IMG/VR virus record: IMGVR_UViG_3300042691_016049 | Coordinates: 1 to 64,000 of that record | Length of the DNA stretch: 64,000 nucleotides | Reading direction: 5' to 3' (one strand) | Source: a virus | In this document: positions 49,159 through 58,331 of the stretch, piece by piece | Numbering within the stretch: the first letter of the stretch is position 1 | How the letters are laid out: each line of letters begins with the position of its first letter | Position numbers and translations under genes: made by a program | The notes under the pieces: model-generated | Told to the model about the DNA's origin: nothing | Seen by the model: only the letters and a program-made list of their open reading frames with translations | Databases searched by the model: none

Positions 49159-50771
49159 AATATTTTCTAATTATTTTACTTGCTTTAGTTTCGGCGTCTT
49201 ACGGACAGAAGCAAACTGTCATGGTTAACACAAATGGTGGAGTTGTTTTTCCAACAAATTTTTGGCAACAGGCTCCAATTTCCACAAATGTTCAGGAGTT
49301 TATTGGAACCAATGCTTTTGGACAAACCAATGGATTTCTTCAATTTGTTACCCGCCGTCACGATGTTACTTATCCACAGCAAACCAGTTGGACTCCAATA
49401 CCAGACACTTATGCTGGAGTGACACCACAAGGCAGGCTTTGGTTGGCAAATTCCGATCCAACAACTAATAATTCCGTTTCTTTAGCTGTCTTTAGCAATG
49501 TTTTTAATCTTTCGCAGCAGACAAATTTAATAATAACAAACGCCAATGCCGCACATGGAGGTTATAGATATAATTCTGAACGCAATGTCATGTATGCTAG
49601 TGGCAGGAATGACCGAGTTATTGGAATTAATCCGACCAATTATTCTGTAAGTATTATTTCAACAAATGCTGGAGCCCAGCATAGACCAGCTTTGATAGTT
49701 GGTGCATTTATGTATGTCTCTAAAGGTGGTGCCCCTTCATCAGAGGCTATTAGTAAAATCAATTTAACCAATGATGTACAAGTAGATGTTGTTACCGTAG
49801 CGCCCACAAATGCTAATACGGCTGCAATCTATCGCATGGAAACCAATCCCGCTGGAACAATTTTGGCGGGAGCAATGACGGGACTAAGTGGATCTAATTC
49901 TGTTTTTTGGACAATTGCACTTTCAAACTTTTCAGCAACCAGAACCTCAACAACCAATTTGATTTATAATGTTATTGGTGTAAATGAAAATTACGCATTT
50001 GTTTCTGGCAATCCTAGTGGGGCTTATAATTTAACTAACCATGATTTTATAAATATGGGTAATTTTTCGTATAGCGGAGTTTATAGCACAAATGGCAATG
50101 TGTATTTTTTTGGAGATGGTGAAATTTATCAATATAATTTAAACAATTCAAATAAAACCACTTATTACACGGGAAAATTTGGAGCAACCGATAGATTGCA
50201 AGGAATGGCAGAAATTGACGGAAAAATTATTGCAATAGATGGAAAAACAAATATTTACGAATTGCAATTTATACCATCGGTTTCTTCTCAAGAAATGAAT
50301 ATTAGCAATGTGGTTGATGGTGCATCATTGCCACTCGTGACCAATGTTTCTATTTCCAACAATTATCCGTTGTTGAATACCAATAGGAATGCCTATTATG
50401 AAATTAATCCGCTAGAAACAAATAGAAATGTTTTAAACACATCATTAATGGAACAAGGAAATCAAACAATATTTCCAAATGGATACCAATTTACAATTCG
50501 TAACAACAGCACTTCTAACAACATTAATTTTTTAAGATTTCAAGGAAGCACTATTACAACGATTCCTCCCCAACAATCAAAAACGTGGGTATTGGTAAAC
50601 CCAGCATCTACAACATTCACTAATAGGTGGAAACAAATTTACAGTCGCGAAGAAATGGGACTTGGCGGCGGTCTGTCAACTAACCGTGTTTTTGTTTCTT
50701 ATAATGGAACCAATTACACCACTAATACCGTTACCATAAGCAATGGGATTATTACGGGATGGACGCAATAG
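49155..50771 (+). CDS. Secreted beta-propeller-like fibre protein
   Basis: A 538-residue AT-rich, Asn-rich protein starting with a Sec-type signal peptide (KYFLIILLALVSASYG). Residues 18-40 (VMVNTNGGVVFPTNFWQQAPI) match the module found twice in the 42230 protein. The body contains repeated blade-like strands (RLWLANS, NVMYASGRNDRVIGI, AFMYVSKGG and GNVYFFGDGEIYQY), suggesting a beta-propeller. Adhesion or receptor binding is inferred. Confidence 0.6.
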   Translation: MKYFLIILLALVSASYGQKQTVMVNTNGGVVFPTNFWQQAPISTNVQEFIGTNAFGQTNGFLQFVTRRHDVTYPQQTSWTPIPDTYAGVTPQGRLWLANSDPTTNNSVSLAVFSNVFNLSQQTNLIITNANAAHGGYRYNSERNVMYASGRNDRVIGINPTNYSVSIISTNAGAQHRPALIVGAFMYVSKGGAPSSEAISKINLTNDVQVDVVTVAPTNANTAAIYRMETNPAGTILAGAMTGLSGSNSVFWTIALSNFSATRTSTTNLIYNVIGVNENYAFVSGNPSGAYNLTNHDFINMGNFSYSGVYSTNGNVYFFGDGEIYQYNLNNSNKTTYYTGKFGATDRLQGMAEIDGKIIAIDGKTNIYELQFIPSVSSQEMNISNVVDGASLPLVTNVSISNNYPLLNTNRNAYYEINPLETNRNVLNTSLMEQGNQTIFPNGYQFTIRNNSTSNNINFLRFQGSTITTIPPQQSKTWVLVNPASTTFTNRWKQIYSREEMGLGGGLSTNRVFVSYNGTNYTTNTVTISNGIITGWTQ

Positions 50772-50814
50772 TCTTTGACTTAAATCCCGAAACAATTTAA
50801 CCTACTTATTATTA

Positions 50815-53085
50815 ATGGCTAATCAAGACGGAAACGCGCAACTGGAAAACCTGACTGAGGTAGGATCTCCACCGAAAAAACGCATCAAATCATCCGATAG
50901 CCTTGTTGCAATCGCTAACAAGTATATCGAACAAGATGAGGATGCGGCGTATCTTCGGGCGCGGGCGCAAGCCTTGGTCAACGGCGAGGCCCCCTACGAT
51001 GCAGAAGAACTGAAGTCCAAGGGACTGACCCATGTGGTCAATGCCAACTTCGGGGAAGCCAATGCCATCATGGAAGCCGCCTTGGCCCCGTATATCGAAC
51101 TCCAAAACGGGGTGCCGCGCATTGCCAACGTAGTCATGGACTCCTATCAAGGAGACTCCAATGAAGACTCCGAGATCATCTCTGAAGAATTTGACTGGAT
51201 GCTCAAAGAATGGAGCGACCATGCCTATAATATGCAACTTCTTTCCCGTGAGTTTGTGGGTGACGGGGTTGGGGTTGCCATGTGGCCTGACGAACGCTCC
51301 ATCTTCTGGGAACCTTGCGGACTCAAGGATTTTAAGGTAGCTCGCGATACCAAGGTATCAGATGAATCTATTGAAGTAGCTATCGTCCAACGCTCCATGA
51401 GCGTAAGCGAGCTTTATCGATACATCCGCAATCCTAAAGCCGCGAAAGAACTTGGCTGGAATCTCAATGCGGTCAAGCAGGCCATTTGGAAAGCCTCGAC
51501 CAAGCGGGATCAGTGGAAGAACTACACCGCCCACTGGGAAGATTTTGAACGCGAGATTAAAGAGAATGACCTCTATGCTGGGGAATCTGCCTACCACCGC
51601 GCACAGCTAATCTATGGCTACAACCGTGAATTCGACGGCAAATTTACCCAGCTTATTGGTTCCCGTGATTCTTCGGACTTCCTCTACGAGCGTTATTCCC
51701 GCTATGGAAATGTGAACCAGTGCTTTGTCATCTTCACCTACGGAGTGGGACAGGGAACATTCCACACGATTCGCGGACTCAAGCAAAAGATCTACAATCA
51801 GATCCAGATTTCTAACAGGGTTCTTTGTCAGTCGGCCCAAGCCGCCATCACGGCAGGACTTATTCAATTACAGGGTGACGCCGAGGCCATCCAAGACTTT
51901 CAATACATTGAGGTCGGGCCTTATACATTCATCCCCAGCGGATTGACCCCGATCCAACTTCAGCCTCCTTCGATTGCTACTCAGGGTCTTCCTGTTTACA
52001 ATCTTATGAGCCAAGTATTACAGAACAACACTGGAAGCTATCGCTCGCGTCAGGCCACTCCAGATGGACAGGCCCGCTCTGCCACAGAAGTTGTTCAGCA
52101 GGCTCGCCAAGAATCCACCCTCAACGCCGCAGCACTGGAACTTTTCTACACTCCGTATAACAAGCTTCTGACCGAACAATACCGCAGAGCCGTCAATCCC
52201 CTCCTTACCGCTAATGATAGGGGTGGGCAACTCGCCCTTGAGTTCCGCCGCCGTTGTGCGCGTCGAGGAGTTTCTATTGAGCGTATGCGCCAGTTTCTTA
52301 AAGTCACGGCTTTCCGCGCCATGGGCGATGGAAGTCCCGTAATGACCGAGATGGCAAGTAAGCAACTCATGGAACTCTATTCCTTGATGGACGAGAAGGG
52401 TAAGGAAAATACTCTACGCTCCGTCATTGCGGGAATCTCTGGTGTGGGTTGGCAGAAGGTTAACCTCTTCGTTTCCGACAAAGGCCCGCGCCGTGTGGTT
52501 GATTTTGACATCGCCAACCTTGAGAACGGCAACCTCCGTCAGGGTATTCAGCAGATGGTTCACGATAGCCAGAACCACGCGGTTCACATTGAGGCCCATA
52601 TCCCGATGATTGCCGAGATCATTGAAGCCCATCGCCAGCAGCAAATGACCGATGAGCAGGCGATGCAGATCCTTCGTCCTGCCGCAGACCATGTGACCGA
52701 ACACCTTGTTCTATTCTCCAACAATAGCTTTAGGGCGCAGGAAGTCCGAGAGCTTCGTCGCCAACTCCAAAACCTCACTGCCTACATTGACGAGCTAGAG
52801 CAACAGGTGATCAACCGCATGATGGCACAGCAGAGCCAAGCACAAGAGGCTGCAATGCAAGCTCCGCAGGGACAGATTGATCCACGCACCGAAATGGAAC
52901 TCCAGAAGGCCCAATTGAAGCTTGCAGAAATGCAAGAAAAGCGGATGATGAACCAAGAAACCCATCAGCAAAAGATGGAAACCATCCGTCAGCAAATGGC
53001 ACTCAATGATCTAAAGACACGCAGTTCTATTTTAGAGAAGACGGCAAGACCCGCAGGCCGACCACCGCTTGCAGCAACAGCGTAA
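50815..53085 (+). CDS. Portal protein
   Basis: A 756-residue portal, the dodecameric ring through which DNA enters the capsid. Typical features: an N-terminal helical arm, a mixed core with AQLIYGYNREFDGK and GLKQKIYNQIQISNR, the NNTGSYRSRQATPDG segment, and a long helical Gln/Met-rich C-terminus (about residues 640-740, coiled-coil barrel-like). Length and gene order (portal, small gene, scaffold, capsid) fit podovirus-type portals. An ATG start follows AATTT without a clear ribosome site. Confidence 0.88.
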   Translation: MANQDGNAQLENLTEVGSPPKKRIKSSDSLVAIANKYIEQDEDAAYLRARAQALVNGEAPYDAEELKSKGLTHVVNANFGEANAIMEAALAPYIELQNGVPRIANVVMDSYQGDSNEDSEIISEEFDWMLKEWSDHAYNMQLLSREFVGDGVGVAMWPDERSIFWEPCGLKDFKVARDTKVSDESIEVAIVQRSMSVSELYRYIRNPKAAKELGWNLNAVKQAIWKASTKRDQWKNYTAHWEDFEREIKENDLYAGESAYHRAQLIYGYNREFDGKFTQLIGSRDSSDFLYERYSRYGNVNQCFVIFTYGVGQGTFHTIRGLKQKIYNQIQISNRVLCQSAQAAITAGLIQLQGDAEAIQDFQYIEVGPYTFIPSGLTPIQLQPPSIATQGLPVYNLMSQVLQNNTGSYRSRQATPDGQARSATEVVQQARQESTLNAAALELFYTPYNKLLTEQYRRAVNPLLTANDRGGQLALEFRRRCARRGVSIERMRQFLKVTAFRAMGDGSPVMTEMASKQLMELYSLMDEKGKENTLRSVIAGISGVGWQKVNLFVSDKGPRRVVDFDIANLENGNLRQGIQQMVHDSQNHAVHIEAHIPMIAEIIEAHRQQQMTDEQAMQILRPAADHVTEHLVLFSNNSFRAQEVRELRRQLQNLTAYIDELEQQVINRMMAQQSQAQEAAMQAPQGQIDPRTEMELQKAQLKLAEMQEKRMMNQETHQQKMETIRQQMALNDLKTRSSILEKTARPAGRPPLAATA

Positions 53086-53142
53086 AATTTACGACATTTA
53101 TACTAGACAAAGATATAATCTGAGTATAGTTAGGATTTATTA

Positions 53143-53433
53143 ATGGAGTGGACAGATCAGGATGCCCGTGAATGGGCCAAAACTTGGGCGATGCCCAATA
53201 TGCAGAAGGGGCTTAAATTTATCTCCAAACGGGTTCGCCCGAAGCGGAGTAGTAGTCCTGTCGCGCAAGGTTTCGATCTGTCGCCCGTGTTTATTAAGAG
53301 CGCGGGTTTTTATGAGGGCAGTCAAGAGGTTATGGATCTCATTGATACCTTGGGTCAGGGTCAGGTAAATAAACCCAAATTTGACTTGCCAGAACCATTC
53401 TCCCATATAACTTCAGAAGAACAAAACCAATAA
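53143..53433 (+). CDS. Hypothetical protein between portal and scaffold, 96 residues
   Basis: Basic first half (KFISKRVRPKRSSS), acidic end. A TATAAT at 53114-53119 lies 23 bp upstream, so a promoter may start here. Position suggests a head-assembly role. Confidence 0.6.
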   Translation: MEWTDQDAREWAKTWAMPNMQKGLKFISKRVRPKRSSSPVAQGFDLSPVFIKSAGFYEGSQEVMDLIDTLGQGQVNKPKFDLPEPFSHITSEEQNQ

Positions 53434-53449
53434 CTAATATAATACTACC

Positions 53450-54775
53450 ATGGCTGATATCCTTAATTCCGCCCTCACGGGTGAAGCAGACTTTGCTGGC
53501 ACAATTTTTGGCGGCAAAAACCAAGAACCCGTAGAACCCACGCCGAGTGAGACGCCTGCACCCGAAGCTCAAGAACAGTCCGCCACCGAGACTCCGAAAG
53601 AAGAAGCTCCCAAAGAGGAGAAAAAATCTCCCATCAAAGCGGAACCCAAGGCCGAAAAGAAACCCAAGGCCACCAAAGAGGAGACTGCCAAGGCGGTAGA
53701 AACCCTTACCAAGGAAGTTGCTTCGGAGAAGACTGAGGATAAGTCAAATGAGAATACTTCGGAAGACGATCTTCCGCTCAATCCCCACTTTGCCGACAAG
53801 CCTGTGGCAGACAGGCCCGAAGGCGATGATTCCGAGAAGGGGATCTCAAGCTGGAAAGAAATCAAAACCGAAATGAAAAAGGCCCGTGAAGAGCGGGATC
53901 GTCTCAAGGCTGAATTGGAAGCCACCAAAGAGAAGGTTGGCAAATATGAGGGTGAAACAGTCAAGAGTCTCCAAGAAGAGCTTGAGGGCTACAAAACCCG
54001 CCTTGCCGAGCTTAATCGCGAACTAAAGGCCGCTAATTTTGAAAGAAGCCCCGAATACGTCGAGACCATCAAAAAGCCCCTAAGTGGCCTTCAGGGTGAT
54101 TTACGAGCCATTGCAGAAGCCAATGACGCCGATTTCTCCAAGCTCTGGCAAGCTTTGACGGAGCCCGATGCCCGTAAGCGCATCGATTCTCTGGAAGATT
54201 TGACCAGCGACTTCAAACGCATGGAGCAACTGTCCATCGTCAAAATGGCCGATAAATACCATGAGTTGGCACAATACCATGAACGGTTCCAGAAAGAAGC
54301 GGAAACCCTCGCGGAAGCCGAAGCCGCCCGCAAGGCCCAATCTGAGCAAGAGTTTATTGAGAATGACCTCCGTCTTCAGAAAGCATTTACTGCCAAAACT
54401 TGGACAAATCTTGAAGATCGCTACTCTTTCCTTCAAGAAATCGACGGACAGGATGAGTGGAATAGTCACATCCGCAATGCCAAGAAGAATGCCGCAGAAA
54501 CCAACTTGGATCGCTTGAGCGTCGAAGACCGAAGCGCCATCCTCGCACGGGCTGCTGTTGTCCCCTTCCTTGAGTCGGCAATTAATCATTATACCTCCCA
54601 GATGGAGCGGATGAGTGCCGAAAAGGATGCCAAAATTAAAGAACTTCAGACTCAACTAGAAGGACTGGTCGGAGCCACCCCAAGCTTGGGCAAGGCCACG
54701 GAAACCGACAGTAATGATGATGGGGACGAAAATCCTGACAGCCTGATGAATTTCGGAAAATCTATTTTCCGTTAA
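53450..54775 (+). CDS. Capsid scaffolding protein
   Basis: A 441-residue, highly charged protein. Residues 25-120 are Pro/Glu/Lys-rich and probably disordered; 140-330 form coiled coils (EIKTEMKKAREERDRLKAEL); the C-terminus has a short acidic and basic helix (DSLMNFGKSIFR) that could bind the capsid protein. Place just before the major capsid gene supports the call. Confidence 0.8.
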   Translation: MADILNSALTGEADFAGTIFGGKNQEPVEPTPSETPAPEAQEQSATETPKEEAPKEEKKSPIKAEPKAEKKPKATKEETAKAVETLTKEVASEKTEDKSNENTSEDDLPLNPHFADKPVADRPEGDDSEKGISSWKEIKTEMKKAREERDRLKAELEATKEKVGKYEGETVKSLQEELEGYKTRLAELNRELKAANFERSPEYVETIKKPLSGLQGDLRAIAEANDADFSKLWQALTEPDARKRIDSLEDLTSDFKRMEQLSIVKMADKYHELAQYHERFQKEAETLAEAEAARKAQSEQEFIENDLRLQKAFTAKTWTNLEDRYSFLQEIDGQDEWNSHIRNAKKNAAETNLDRLSVEDRSAILARAAVVPFLESAINHYTSQMERMSAEKDAKIKELQTQLEGLVGATPSLGKATETDSNDDGDENPDSLMNFGKSIFR

Positions 54776-54785
54776 AATTCTGCTA

Positions 54786-54982
54786 TTGACAATTTAACGC
54801 AAATGTAATAGTTTGCGCTCAAGACTTAAATCCGAGTTGGTCGCGGATGCCTCGCTGGCGGGTTAGCCTTCAAAATTTGTAGCCGTAAATCTCTGGTCGC
54901 GGCCCAGAAACTCAACCGATAGACGGGCATTTTATGCCTTGATATCAAAACTAACCCATAAACCAAATAGAAATAAAATAAT
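54786..54982 (+). promoter_or_regulatory. Promoter and structured leader of the major capsid gene
   Basis: TTGACA at 54786-54791 with TAGTTT 17 bp later (54809-54814) suggests transcription from near 54821, leaving about 160 nt of untranslated leader. The leader has a repeated GGTCGCGG (54839-54846 and 54895-54902), a GGCAT/ATGCC hairpin (54926-54938) and a possible long-range pairing GGGTTAG 54860-54866 with CTAACCC 54951-54957. An A-rich stretch precedes the ATG. It may boost stability or translation of the abundant capsid mRNA. Confidence 0.5.
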
Positions 54983-56209
54983 ATGTCAGCACAAACTGCT
55001 ACCACTTGTGAGGCTATTAGCGACCAGTTTCAACGCGAGACTGGACGTATCGCTCTTGGCACTCATCGCTTGGGTCTTTATAAAGATCCGTATCTTCGTT
55101 TTGTTACCCAGTCGGCTTTCCCCGACAACATGGGCAAAACGATCACTAACACCATCGCCCAGCGCACGGTTGCCACTGGCAGCGGCTGGGAGGAAATTGG
55201 CGTGACTGGTGAGTCTGGTCAGGACAACTCCTGCTTGGCTCCCGTCAAAAAAGTCGGCTATGCCTTCGACCAAAAGACCTTTTCGCTCCGTCATCAGGCG
55301 ATTGAGTCGGATTGGATCTGCTTGGAAGACGTTCGTACTTCGGCCTTCCCGATTGATGATGTCAACAACTACATCAAAATCCTTGCCGACAACGTCAACA
55401 AGGAATGGATTGAGCGTTATGACAACGACTACTATGCCGCTGTGACGAAAGTCTCTGTGGAACCTGGCCTTGCCGAGTCCACGGGAAGCTCGTTTGGCTC
55501 GTTGCCGAACCCGACCTCCGTCCTCACGATTGGCGTCCTTCGTGAACTCTATGATCGTCTCTACCAGAACAACGCTGGTGATGACGGTGATGCGGTTACC
55601 GATGATGGCTCGCCCGTCTTCAACGTGTTTGCCGAACGCGCCACGATTGAGAACCTGATCAAACTCAACGACGATGTCCGTCAGGACATTCGCTGGAGTG
55701 ATCGCGTTAACGATCTGCTTGGTGCCAACGGTTCCTCGCTGTTGCCCCGCAAGGCTTACGGTGGATTCGTGTTCCATAGCCGTCCGTTCCCGAAACGTTT
55801 CAACGATAACGGTTCTGGTGGTTATGTCGAAGTTGCTCCGTATATCGCTACGAGCGGCGCGACCAAAGGAACAAAGTTCATCATCAACCCCGCCTACAAG
55901 GCTGCGAAGTACACCTCCACGGTGATCTTCCACCCGAAGGCCGTTGAGTGGCTTGTCCCGAATCCTAACCTCAAGGTTGGCAAGCTTGTCTATGATGCTC
56001 AGAACTATCGCGGAGATTTCCGCTGGATCAATGAGTACGACAAGAACTGCAACCCTGACAAAAACAGCGGTTACTGGCGGGCCAAGATGGCTTGCGCGGC
56101 GAAGCAGATTTTCCCCGAATTCGGGTTCTACATTCTGCACCTCCGTTGCAACCTCGCGAACGACCTCGTCGCCTGCCCTAGCGGCTCTGGCTACGGATAC
56201 TTGGTCTAA
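54983..56209 (+). CDS. Major capsid protein
   Basis: A 408-residue protein placed directly after the scaffold. It has an N-terminal arm with GHSQ-like helices (TCEAISDQFQRETG), a long alpha helix in the middle (NNYIKILADNVNKEWIERYDND), a surface-loop domain, and a beta-rich C-terminus containing AKMACAAKQIFPEFG. This arrangement fits an HK97-fold capsid protein. Codon use is the most optimised of the window, as expected for the most abundant protein. A hairpin follows the gene. Confidence 0.82.
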   Translation: MSAQTATTCEAISDQFQRETGRIALGTHRLGLYKDPYLRFVTQSAFPDNMGKTITNTIAQRTVATGSGWEEIGVTGESGQDNSCLAPVKKVGYAFDQKTFSLRHQAIESDWICLEDVRTSAFPIDDVNNYIKILADNVNKEWIERYDNDYYAAVTKVSVEPGLAESTGSSFGSLPNPTSVLTIGVLRELYDRLYQNNAGDDGDAVTDDGSPVFNVFAERATIENLIKLNDDVRQDIRWSDRVNDLLGANGSSLLPRKAYGGFVFHSRPFPKRFNDNGSGGYVEVAPYIATSGATKGTKFIINPAYKAAKYTSTVIFHPKAVEWLVPNPNLKVGKLVYDAQNYRGDFRWINEYDKNCNPDKNSGYWRAKMACAAKQIFPEFGFYILHLRCNLANDLVACPSGSGYGYLV

Positions 56210-56231
56210 TAGTTAGGCTCCCTTCATCAAG

Positions 56232-56261
56232 GCTTGCCTTGGAGTAAAATCTAAGGCAAGC
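56232..56261 (+). terminator. Hairpin after the major capsid gene
   Basis: GCTTGCCTT pairs perfectly with AAGGCAAGC around a 12 nt loop. There is no T-run, so it may act as partial terminator, RNase block or mRNA stabiliser between the abundant capsid mRNA and the next gene. Confidence 0.55.
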
Positions 56262-56283
56262 TCTATGAGGAGAGATAACTATT

Positions 56284-56532
56284 ATGAAACTAACTATACC
56301 TGAAGGATACACCCTGCCCGAAGACGTTGCCGATGGCGACACGTTTGAGGAACTTGTTACATTCCGTGTGGACGGCGATTCGCTGACCCCCACCATGTTG
56401 GCTGGCGTCGAGATTGCGACTGAAGAGGCCGAAGACGAAGAGGATGACATGGAGGAGGAAGCTGCTGACGAAATGGAAGCTAATGTTTCCCCGATGCGCG
56501 GAATGGGCGAGCGAATCATGGGCATGGCCTAA
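56284..56532 (+). CDS. Acidic hypothetical protein, 82 residues
   Basis: Beta-rich first half and a strongly acidic second half (EEAEDEEDDMEEEAADEME). GAGGAGAG lies 12 bases before ATG. Position after the capsid gene suggests a head decoration or assembly factor; no family recognised. Confidence 0.65.
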   Translation: MKLTIPEGYTLPEDVADGDTFEELVTFRVDGDSLTPTMLAGVEIATEEAEDEEDDMEEEAADEMEANVSPMRGMGERIMGMA

Positions 56533-56553
56533 CCGTTGGAGAGTCCATAGACT

Positions 56554-57210
56554 ATGGCTCTTCCAGCTTTAGATGCTACGTTTGCTTCGGCGGCGGATCT
56601 GCCCCGAAGGATGATGCTTGCCAAGTGGCTTGTTGAGGAAAAGGGAGAAACACAGGCTCCTTCTTCTGTTTTGGTTTCAGGAATAAATGAAACAGGAAAT
56701 GGATCATATTTATATGATGGAAATCTTAATGGAAAGCCATCTTATAAAAAATCTGATGTTATTTTTATTCAGTGGGATGGCGGATGGACTATAAATATTG
56801 ATGGAGATGTTCTTTCATCTATTTCAAATGTTGCCTATCCTTGGCTTGCGACAGGATGGTTTGGAGATATCGATGTAACTAATCTTGTAGTTACTGAAGT
56901 TTCAGCAGCCAGCCCGATCTCCAACTACTACTCTCTTCCAGAACGCTATCTCTGGGCCAAGATCGCCGTAGCCGTGGGAGCAGATAGAACTGAAGCAGAC
57001 TATATTAGCCTTCCAAAAAACTATGTATGGAGCGATATCTACAGGGCATTAACTTCTGAACCAGATACATTTCTAGACTGGAATGAAAAAGAAGCCTTGG
57101 GACATATTGCCGCCGCTTATCGCGGAGATACGGGCAACCCCGCAAACCTAGCCACATATATTGACTGGCCTTGGCGCTATCAAGTGGCTTCAATTATTAC
57201 GGCGCTATGA
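56554..57210 (+). CDS. Virion-region protein with inserted AT-rich domain
   Basis: A 218-residue protein. Residues of about 45-90 (GNGSYLYDGNLNGKPSYKK and WDGGWTINIDG) form an extra beta domain coded by visibly AT-rich DNA, set in a helical framework that includes a repeat (SLPERYLWAKIAVAVGA and SLPKNYVWSDIYRAL). The extra domain looks acquired. Possibly a head or tail accessory. Confidence 0.6.
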   Translation: MALPALDATFASAADLPRRMMLAKWLVEEKGETQAPSSVLVSGINETGNGSYLYDGNLNGKPSYKKSDVIFIQWDGGWTINIDGDVLSSISNVAYPWLATGWFGDIDVTNLVVTEVSAASPISNYYSLPERYLWAKIAVAVGADRTEADYISLPKNYVWSDIYRALTSEPDTFLDWNEKEALGHIAAAYRGDTGNPANLATYIDWPWRYQVASIITAL

Positions 57211-57479
57211 GCATCCAACCCGTTAGAAATGAGCGAGGCATAAAACTTACGATGAGTGAGTTGATTGCTGGAACAGCCCTGATGGTTACTTTGTTTTCGG
57301 CGCTTAACGGATGGGTTGTCCTCCCAGAACAGATGAGAGCCATACAGGGCAATGACGCCAAACAAGATGCAAAGATCGAATTAATCCAGAAAGACGCCCA
57401 AGCGCGTTCCGAGACCTTGGCCCGAATTGATGAGCGCACAAAAAGAATCGAAGAATACTTGCAATCCAAGGGCTTCTAA
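57207..57479 (+). CDS. Membrane protein with coiled coil, lysis cassette
   Basis: A 90-residue protein; ATG 57207 overlaps the previous stop by four bases. One hydrophobic span (LIAGTALMVTLFSALNGWV) is followed by a coiled coil (DAKIELIQKDAQARSETLARID). Shape and location just before holin-like genes and the endolysin resemble small lysis proteins (holin or inner-membrane spanin). Confidence 0.6.
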   Translation: MSIQPVRNERGIKLTMSELIAGTALMVTLFSALNGWVVLPEQMRAIQGNDAKQDAKIELIQKDAQARSETLARIDERTKRIEEYLQSKGF

Positions 57480-57495
57480 TCTAGCTTTATACCAT

Positions 57496-57780
57496 ATGAA
57501 ATCATTCTTTGCCAAAATCTGGGGAATTACCTCCAATGTCTTCAACTTCTTCCTTCCGATTCTTAAAGAGGTTGCATCCTCTTCGGTTGCCGCACTTTTG
57601 CCGATTGCTTTAGAGATTGTTGAGTCTCTTGCATACACGGACAAAACTGGGGCACAAAAACGAGAAGCCGCTGTCAAAAAGCTCACTACCGAAGCTAGAA
57701 AACAGGGCATCAGCGCCTCTGAGTCCCTGATTCGTTTTGCTATTGAATCTGCTGTGCAGCGTTATAAATTGGATCTATGA
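57496..57780 (+). CDS. Holin-like protein
   Basis: A 94-residue protein with ATG at 57496. An N-terminal hydrophobic segment precedes EIVESLAYTDKTGAQKREAAVKKL and SASESLIRFAIESAVQRYK, matching the layout of LLH-type phage holins, which open the inner membrane at lysis. It overlaps the next gene by four bases. Confidence 0.6.
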   Translation: MKSFFAKIWGITSNVFNFFLPILKEVASSSVAALLPIALEIVESLAYTDKTGAQKREAAVKKLTTEARKQGISASESLIRFAIESAVQRYKLDL

Positions 57781-58118
57781 AAGACAAAATCCTTGCATTC
57801 CTAGTTTCCAAAGCGGGAGGCGTTATCACCCCTCTTGTGGCCATGGGCGTAGCTGCTATTGTATCAAAGCTTGCTATGATTGATCCCACGCTGGCCGAAT
57901 CCGTCGATCAAGTTAGCCTTACGGGATTTATTGTGGCCTTGATTCTGGCGATTGTTAACTACATTACCAACGAGGTTCAATCCAAGGGAGTTAAACAGAT
58001 TCAGGCTTTGGTTAATACAACCCAAGATGGCATTGTCGGGCCGATTACCTACACTGAGGTTCGTCGGGCCATCAAGGTTCCCAAGATGCCCAAGCCTGTT
58101 CGTAGAAAGAAGAAATGA
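57777..58118 (+). CDS. Membrane protein of the lysis cassette
   Basis: A 113-residue protein with two hydrophobic spans (ITPLVAMGVAAIVSKL and TGFIVALILAIVNYI) and a very basic C-terminus (KPVRRKKK). Between holin-like gene and endolysin, a second holin or antiholin is plausible. ATGA overlaps on both sides. Confidence 0.6.
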   Translation: MKDKILAFLVSKAGGVITPLVAMGVAAIVSKLAMIDPTLAESVDQVSLTGFIVALILAIVNYITNEVQSKGVKQIQALVNTTQDGIVGPITYTEVRRAIKVPKMPKPVRRKKK

Positions 58119-58291
58119 GGCTATCCCATGAAACGCTCAAAGCAATACTCGTCAAATCCCCGCCCCAAGAAGATCGCAGAAATTTCTTTGTCCGTTTATT
58201 CAGTTCCGTCCGACTCACAGCCAAAATCAAGCGGAGCCATGATGGAAAGATTGCCCGATCCTTCGGAGTCCGAGGTGGAGCGGATTTTTAG
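58115..58291 (+). CDS. Small basic protein, possibly frameshifted
   Basis: ATG at 58115 overlaps the upstream stop by four bases. The frame ends after 58 residues in the middle of what looks like a helix-turn-helix (GKIARSFGV). The +1 frame continues it as EVERIFRNWDIGRRK and stops at 58328, three bases before the next ATG. Either the gene is frameshifted, naturally or by an assembly error, or two short products exist. Confidence 0.45.
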   Translation: MRLSHETLKAILVKSPPQEDRRNFFVRLFSSVRLTAKIKRSHDGKIARSFGVRGGADF

Positions 58292-58331
58292 GAATTGGGA
58301 TATTGGGCGCAGGAAGTGCTGTTGGTAAAAA

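Noticed and set aside
54821-54982. tRNA-like fold in the capsid leader
   Set aside because: No acceptor/T-arm pairing or TTCGANNC motif found; only general stem structure.
54986-56140. 384-residue minus-strand frame
   Set aside because: Antisense to the major capsid gene; an artefact of its codon bias.
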